From the NCBI RefSeq assembly GCF_032854445.1, contig NC_088300.1, forward strand, positions 59,308,984 through 59,372,983: DNA of 64,000 nt, written 5' to 3'. The stretch comes from Liolophura sinensis (taxonomy: Eukaryota; Mollusca; Polyplacophora; Chitonida; Chitonidae). Positions 57,410 through 64,000 of the stretch are shown piece by piece. The stretch's first letter is position 1; every line of letters begins with the position of its first letter. Made by a program: the position numbers and the translations under genes. The notes below the pieces were generated by a model. It was not told the origin of the DNA. It saw only the letters and a program-made list of their open reading frames with translations, and did no database searches.

Positions 57410-60400
57410 AGTTATACAGTTCTGATCATCAGACATTATACACATGAACAACAGGCCTTCACAAAGCCACACAAGTTCAGAAATCTAAAACTTTCAGTTA
57501 TCTGGAACAGACCGTAAACCACTGATTCTCACCGAATCAATGCTTTCTATAAGAAAGCTAATTACAATATTTCAAATTTAGGCCTTGATCATTTTGATAG
57601 ATAGACCCTACTTTACCAAAGCTATACAGGTGTCTGCTAAATCTGACTAAATACTGATCTTGCCCCAAATGATATCAAAGTGATCAGCATTTACAGGACC
57701 CTGTACACAAGTGAACACAATTGGCACACTCAAGGTGAAGATGTGATCACTGGTGCATGTTCAGTTTACCAATGGATGGTCAGTGGTCTGTGACCTGTCC
57801 TTTAACTGCCCGCTACTTTCCAGGATTAATCTCCGTTACTAATACTGTCCAGTCCGTGTGCCTCAAGGCTTCACAGTCTGGCGATATTTTATGGAGCAAG
57901 GTTGTATTTTTGACACCACAATAAAGAGCCAGACTCATTGTGATAAGATCTTTGTCAGAGAAATGTACTTTCTACAGATTGTCTTGAGTACAACACTGTG
58001 ATTTTTAATCTTCTTACTGTCAGGGCATACTCAGGTTTTAATACAGTCATAATAACAATGATGATGATAATGACAGAGCCAGCTGAACACTGTTTCAGGT
58101 TAGGTCAATGTATCTTCCTAAACGCTGACCTTGTTGCCATAGCTATGTTGATAAGTGCCTGGCTTTATTTAAAGGTAAATAAATTTGATGACTGATAAAA
58201 TGCAAGACAAACTCCATCCTCCATACTGTGGTATTTCCTTCCTGTCTGAATCATACCATGCTTTGATATAAGTACAGTCTGGAAGGGAGTGTTGGAAGGG
58301 AAAGATTTACACATAACCTGTGGCATTAGACTGGGTTGGCTGTTAGTCCGTATCTTGTACACATTACCTTCTAAATGGTACACTTAATCACAGGCCCTGA
58401 CATAGCTATTCAACTCAAGCAAATCTGCTGACCCCAAACCACAATACTTTCAGAGAGATTACCTTGTGAAGCTCCAATCGAAGAGACGGGTGACCCACAC
58501 ACGAGCCACAGAATTTCCTGTTTAACTTTGTACTTTGCCTACGCCTATCGCAATTCGACAAAGGCAAGCCTATTCGGTCTGTAACAAACTGGATATCAGA
58601 TAATCTTCCATCTTATACTAGGTACATGTAAACACATTGTGTTTACACAACTGCGAAGTTTTTACTTTAGTATTAAATAACAATTGAACACAAAGCAACG
58701 GAAATTCTTTGAGAATGAGCCAAAGTTTGAGTGAAGGATGGACATTACTTCCAGCTCTGACCGGCCTAGATGAAATACGACTATAGTGTTCACTCCCCAA
58801 GGCCTATTTAAAACAAGAAGAGGGCTGGGGAACAGTTAGTGCAGAAACTCTTGAAGTTTGGGCAATGCCACTGTTTTCCACTATGTGGTTAAACAATGCT
58901 TCTGTGTGGATGGGCATAATGTTTGATTCTTGACATCAGCTTATAGTTCAGGTTTGGTAAACTTCAAAATAAAAGATTTCATTCTTCTAATCATAATCCT
59001 TCAACAAGCACAGTCACTGTTTGAAGTCGGCCGCACAGACAGGTAAACATCTGACGCAATAACTGTCTGTATTTGATGCCCCCAGCATATTTGGAACACT
59101 TGGAATAGAGCCTTTGGTATCCTAGTGCATGTACTCACTAAGGTTAGATAAGGAAGGTTGCATCCTTGTTCATATAACCCAGATGATAAGGAATCTCCAT
59201 TATATAAGACCGATAAAAACAAACAGGTCGAACAGGTACAGAGAGTTAGGCAGGAAAATCACAGGCTACGTAAAGTTCACCTGGTGGTTAATTATCAAAT
59301 CTGCAATCTACACAATTTCATTTGAAGCAAATTTCTTCCCTTGCAACAGTCATCTCCAAGTCATTCCTTCATAGACATGCTCACCTTACTGATTACACAG
59401 ATGTAAGTTATGATCAAGAAATTGAATTCAGAAATCTCCCCTGCAAGGTTTCAAATATTTTCCCCTTTGATCCATTTCACTGTAAGCAGACCACTTCCAT
59501 ATGTAGCTTGATAAGAGTTGACATTTGTAAATAGGCAGCTCGTCAAAGTTGAGATAAAATTTAAAGCGAGTTATCTTATCTTTATATACACGTGGCAAGT
59601 AAACTGATATAAGCTCCTGAACCAATAATGGACTTGTCTGAATTGACCTGACGCGATAGTTATAATCTACTTGACGTCTGGAAAATGAACCATCACAGAT
59701 AACATTTACTGATCCTGGTTTGTGATGAAAAATTTTGTAACACACAATCAAATTCTCCACGTATTGCATTATTATAGAAAAAATATCGAACCTTTCTTTA
59801 TTTCTATTCGGGGACAAAGGCAGATTTTCAGAGAGCTTTTTTTATAGGGTGCATGTTTTTCCTTCTTCTGCTTTTTCTGGCCATTGAACATTACCAATTC
59901 AGGCATAGCCTTCCCATATGGTGTATGTTCTAGCTCATTAGCTGGGTGACAATCACAGGTAATTATTGTTGTTCTGGATGCAAGCAGTAACAAAGACACC
60001 TCTCGGGCCTACTGCCCGACTCTATTACGCTTACGCGTATAATCTGAATATGAAAGGTGCCAGAGGCAGTTATACAGCCTGCTGCCCTAATCAATCTGTA
60101 CCGATCGGAAACTTCGGTAGTCTGCAAACAAATTGCACACTCTCACATAAGTGCAGGGCTTGCCAGTAATAGTTACAAATGTATATGGATACATGTTTAC
60201 ACATCAGCTGATATATGATTCAATAGGGAATTAAAGAGCCAAAGTTTTACTCTATTCAAATATGACAATATGTATAATTTTTTTCTAAGCGGTCAAACAA
60301 GCAGATACAGAAGGTTTTCATTGTTCATGTGTGTATACCTTGTGCATGACTTTCCCAACATATCTTAGTTGACGGGGTATTTCTTTCAAAACGGATTTTA

Positions 60401-60750
60401 AAAAGCAATTATTTGTCTAGGATTAGCATGTTCATTTCACATGAAGTTTGATATGTTGAACCTTTTCCTTGTCTCACTGGTTATAAAGAGAGATGGGCGA
60501 CTGAGTGCAAATCTTGTGAAAGCGTTCAGTGATGGGACAGGAGGGAAGAAGCTGTCTGCATTTGTGTAGGGACTAGATGCTGGCGACCAGAACACTGAGA
60601 CCACCTCGTAACATTTGACACATTGCATTGCTCGAATTACATGCCTTATTTGAGAGAGCTTACTTCTAAAGCCAGCCGCGGATTAAATAAAGGTTGATAC
60701 ATGCAAGGGAAGATGGGAAACTGCGTAAAACTGGACACATAACCGAGAAC
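57410..60750. other. Non-coding stretch
   Basis: No gene was recognised. The longest frame, 129 codons on the - strand (59428-59817), is about what chance gives in AT-rich DNA of this length. A complex block lies at about 57700-57960. Confidence 0.4.
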
Positions 60751-60760
60751 TGTTGACATT

Positions 60761-61015
60761 ATGGACAGAGGCCGTTGCTTTGACAGCCAGCTATGTCCAC
60801 GAGTGCCAGGCCGTTTACCTGTGACAACACGGGAGACAATGGCTAGTCAGGGGCCTTTCAAAACCGTCTCTGTCTGTCGTTTGCTCACATTATCAAAGTC
60901 ACATAGCTGTGAACTGTTGCCAGACAAAACCTTCCCAAGCAGTACAGCAAAGTCAAATCAGCTTCCAAAAAGGAAATTTATTTTTTACGAACGGTTTTTA
61001 TACCGATATTTCTGA
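60761..61015 (+). CDS. Weak candidate ORF, unrecognised
   Basis: ATG in a good context (ACATTATGG) opens 84 codons: MDRGRCFDSQLCPRVPGRLP to KFIFYERFLYRYF, then TGA. It is basic, with several cysteines. The first 130 bp are CpG-enriched. No known domain, splice site or transcript signal was seen, and a chance ORF in a regulatory block is equally likely. Confidence 0.18.
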   Translation: MDRGRCFDSQLCPRVPGRLPVTTRETMASQGPFKTVSVCRLLTLSKSHSCELLPDKTFPSSTAKSNQLPKRKFIFYERFLYRYF

Positions 61016-61057
61016 GAATGTTTTGTGGCAGTGTGTGGGAGGTACTTTGGAAGAGTT

Positions 61058-61267
61058 TTATTGAAGAGCAGCTTGAGAAATTACCATGACAATTTGGTCA
61101 AATCTCCGGCCAGTTTTATGTACATACACATCTGTGGCTACTTTGTGCCTTACTCCCAGGCAGGATCTATACAAATGTGGTGGCTTTGTGCTCTGCGCTG
61201 AAACAGTACACAAATAAACCACAAAAAGGAACAAACCTAAGCCAACTGACTGCCATAAAACACACAT
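61058..61267 (-). CDS. Candidate small secreted protein or first exon
   Basis: ATG at 61267 (G at -3) begins MCVLWQSVGLGLFLFVVYLC followed by TVSAQSTKPP. This is a textbook-shaped signal peptide with a likely cut after VSA. The mature part is about 45 residues, basic (GVRHKVATDVYVHKTGRRF), and ends SQAALQ, then TAA. Alternatively the coding exon stops at ATG|gtaatt (61085), giving 61 codons in phase 0. The + strand ORF ending at 61015 is convergent with it. No family was recognised. It is the best of the three signal-peptide-like ORFs in this part of the window. Confidence 0.33.
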   Translation of the reverse strand: MCVLWQSVGLGLFLFVVYLCTVSAQSTKPPHLYRSCLGVRHKVATDVYVHKTGRRFDQIVMVISQAALQ

Positions 61268-61319
61268 ATCCAATTTAAATGGGTTGAAAAAAGTTTGCAC
61301 AAATCATTTAGAGCTGCAG

Positions 61320-63680
61320 AACTTCTGGGATTTTAGCCAATTAACTGTAGAGTGTAGGTACACCACAATAAACACAGCACTGCTCTTTGTCTGCGACCAG
61401 GAAAAGTCGGGGGCATTGGGGTCGCACTAAACACTAAGGTCAAAGGTACAGAAACATATCTAAGCTTTTGCAAGACATGTCAAATGATGCATGTTTTTAA
61501 GCATAAAATAAAGCAGATCTAGAATGTGGCTACGCTGTCTGAAAGAACTTAATTTTGAAGTGGGAGCAACAGCTGGTATTTTTCGCCTCGTAGTTTCACA
61601 CCAGCCACATCTGTACTTCTCGAGAAAACATGTTTAATTTCCCAGTTCTTCAGCACATTGTCCACACAAACAAGCTGGCATTGTCTGTCACAAACGTTCA
61701 ACAAATTGTTTACTACAGCTACATGCGATGCATTCTATACCTGCTGGCTGACACTTTGCCCCACGTCTTGAACACAGATTGGGCAGGGTTGGGGGTATGA
61801 GCAGTACAACAGTCATTGTCTCTTAGCACTGCAGACAGCAGATGTATCCACATACATGTACACCTGATGCGCAGTACAAATTTCCAGGTAAAACAGGGAC
61901 TTCCTTATTAGATAGGGAGACAAGTAAATCACCTTCACACTACACCTGTGCATCGTTAACGTACACCTGAGAAAACTAGAGTCTTTACAGTTTTCCCATG
62001 GGCCAGTTAAAGTTTGCCATTGACATAATCCAATTTAATTTGCATGCCATTAACTTTTTTACAAAAAGGTTTTGCCCAAAAGTCTACACCCTGAAGTCTT
62101 GCATGTACGTCATGTAATAATGTTTGGTGAGAGTTTTTACCAGGGTTTACAGTCACAGGTACAATGATCTATGTTGTCACACATACTCCACATACAATTC
62201 ACACAACACCTGTAATCACACGGACACATCTCTGCCGTAAGCTAGCTACACATTTAGCTCTTCATTACTCCACACTGGGTAAGCAGTCATCCGCACACCA
62301 CAACTTCAGAGACTAGATCCAGATAAATGTAAGTGTGCAGAAGGGTATTTTTCAGCAATATCAATATATTTGTGGCACTGTTGCTTGATTTGCATATGCA
62401 ATTTTGGGGGAATATAGGTACTTGACACTGCACTTCCATGGGCCACCCACAGCTAGTATACTCTGCAAGTGTGACCTCCATTGGTTAAATGGCTGTGGAG
62501 AAAATCAGATGTTCCTTCTTTTATACTTAGATACTCAAACCCACATGTATTCCTTGCACAGGGCAAGCTTACTTGTATAGGTTTATTCTGAAGTTTCTTA
62601 CTACCTACTGAGTAGTATAATTGTCTTGTATTTCTGTAATGGGGGTGGTCACTAGACAGTTGTGATCTACATGATAAAGTTAAGAGTCTAAACTATAGCA
62701 CACTGTTCATTTGGTCACCTCACACCCCTGTAGTCACGGGAAAAATGGAGGAAACCACCTTAATCGTATTAATATTTATCATTGATATCCACCTATCACT
62801 GGTGCAAATTTTAACCACCATCTGTCACAAACAGTAAACAACCATAAAGGCAGGGGCTTTACGGCTGTAAATTTGTCACTGTGTAGTAAAGACCCTTGGA
62901 GCACTGCACTGCAGTTTTACTACTACCCACATCCTGACCTGCAGAGCATGCCTGCGTCATGAAGGTCTCCTGTTTTACACCCCTGTACTCTAGGCAGGAC
63001 AATAGCAGGGCTGTTTCTCGCTGGTTTGTTTAACTTCTTTGATCTTTTCTGCTGAGCTAGCCATTAGAGTCGCTAACACGAGTTTCCACACAGTCAATAT
63101 GGGTTAATGGAGTGCTATGGGTGCCCATTTCAACCTTCATTTCCAATCTAACTAGAGTTTCTTCACTCCTTCTATCACTTACACCCTGCTCTCTGCAGAG
63201 GACTGAATTTATTCCGATTTGGCCTCATTTCAAACTTATTTAATGTGTTGGATGCCACGGCCTGTTTCCCTAGAAGCACCACCCCAGGGGGACTTCTTTA
63301 ACCTGTGGGGAGAGAAAGATATATATCGGTTTGAGGGGAATTAGGGGGGGGGGTCTATGAATTAGAAATGCTTTACTCTTGGCAGGCCTGGAGAAGTTGT
63401 GGAAGTGGGTGTCATGAATGACGGGGAACCTGTTGGTAGCAATACCTCCACTGATAGCCCTCAGGTGTTGCGGTCACAGTTGACAGGGTGACTAGTTGTG
63501 TGAATCTAGCCTAGCCTCCCCAGAAAGCTCACTCACATAACCCATGCTTGGTGTACTACAATGTGTCTTTGGCTTCATGTATTACTTTCTACATTATATT
63601 AGCATCGACGTAAAGGCAACTCCAAACAGAAACACCAAGCACACTCCTAGCTAGTACTTAGCCGACGAAAAATTAAAATT
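61320..63680. other. Non-coding stretch
   Basis: Complex intergenic or intronic DNA with ACCTG motifs near 61860-61970, a G-run at about 63337-63353 and no recognised exon. Confidence 0.4.
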
Positions 63681-63690
63681 GCTACTCTAG

Positions 63691-63758
63691 ACTTGGATTG
63701 GGAGAAAACTTTTGATGACTTTGGTCAGACATTTATTGGAACTGTTAGCTATGATGAG
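63691..63758 (+). CDS. Weak candidate exon near the right edge
   Basis: An acceptor-like 'gctactctag' precedes AC-TTG-GAT and a frame reading LDWEKTFDDFGQ, then TFIGTVSYDE. The composition is protein-like, but the only border at the end of the good stretch is a GC-type donor (GAG|gcatgt), and the frame beyond is T-rich. It could belong to the signal-peptide gene, but the phase (2 in) does not match its phase-0 donor directly. Confidence 0.15.
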
Positions 63759-64000
63759 GCATGTGTTTTTTTTGTTTTGGTTTTTTTAATGTTTAAGAAA
63801 CTGTACTGCCTACCTTGTAAGACTGAGCATGGCTACACACGCCCAGTCATCTCCATGATATGTGACCTGAATGATAATGATAGGCTGCCCTACCTATACA
63901 GTTAGGCTTTAATGTAAATAGTCTGGCTCAAAGGCACTTGTGTCCTCGAATTGCCTGATCATGACACGCTTCCGACAGGGGCTGTCAAAGACTGCGGCTC

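Noticed and set aside
58100-58175. Splice-bounded + strand piece after the signal-peptide exon
   Set aside because: Its phase does not match the phase-0 donor at 55380, and the donor (gtaaat) is weak.
59428-59817. 129-codon - strand ORF, the longest outside repeats
   Set aside because: A few frames of this length are expected by chance in 64 kb of AT-rich DNA. There is no domain, splice context or start signal.
1-64000. CRISPR arrays, operons, ribosome binding sites, prophage
   Set aside because: The window is eukaryotic nuclear DNA. The tandem arrays have no unique spacers and no cas genes are present.

Overview
This window is eukaryotic, AT-rich and gene-poor. It contains short exons with GT-AG borders, dispersed SINE-like repeats, simple-sequence tracts, degenerate minisatellites and a decayed LINE. 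Two dispersed families point to a mollusc or a close spiralian relative. One opens near TTTGATTGGTGTTTTACGC and contains 'ggttgctgg.agaccttccca'. The other is a tRNA-derived SINE ending in 'ttaaaccccaagcactcactcactcg'. The species assignment is an inference from remembered repeat families.

Layout. 1-860: a repeat copy, a GTAC/CG-rich palindromic patch and AT-rich DNA. 860-6928: a tandem segmental duplication of about 4.07 kb carrying a tRNA-Asp(GTC) gene. The second copy has lost about 2.1 kb of its middle. 6930-9545: repeats and a SINE. 9953-10192 (+): a probable terminal exon of an unrecognised gene. 11513-13478 (-): the last three coding exons of ANAPC4 (APC/C subunit 4), tail-to-tail with the + strand exon. 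13781-14402: four perfect CRE palindromes (TGACGTCA) in 622 bp. 17260-19330: a 33-bp minisatellite with a 99-bp higher-order repeat. 19404-19658: a foldback, MITE-like element. 19660-54800: mostly non-coding, with SINEs, a LINE reverse-transcriptase remnant, small tandem arrays, a few weak exon candidates and blocks very rich in CAGGT/ACCTG. 55309-55380 (+): a probable first coding exon encoding a signal peptide and ending at GTAAGT. Its large first intron would fill much of the remaining window, which also holds three short ORFs with signal-peptide-like or membrane N-termini and a strong DNA hairpin at 53351-53388.

The only gene recognised with confidence is ANAPC4. Its two visible exon junctions keep frame (phases 2 and 0) and its C-terminal residues match the family. 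The upstream ANAPC4 exons (the WD40 and long helical parts) were not found by eye anywhere in the window. All other protein calls are tentative. No undescribed system is demonstrated. The most unusual structures are the tRNA duplication with its rearranged second copy, the higher-order minisatellite, the CRE cluster and the foldback element.
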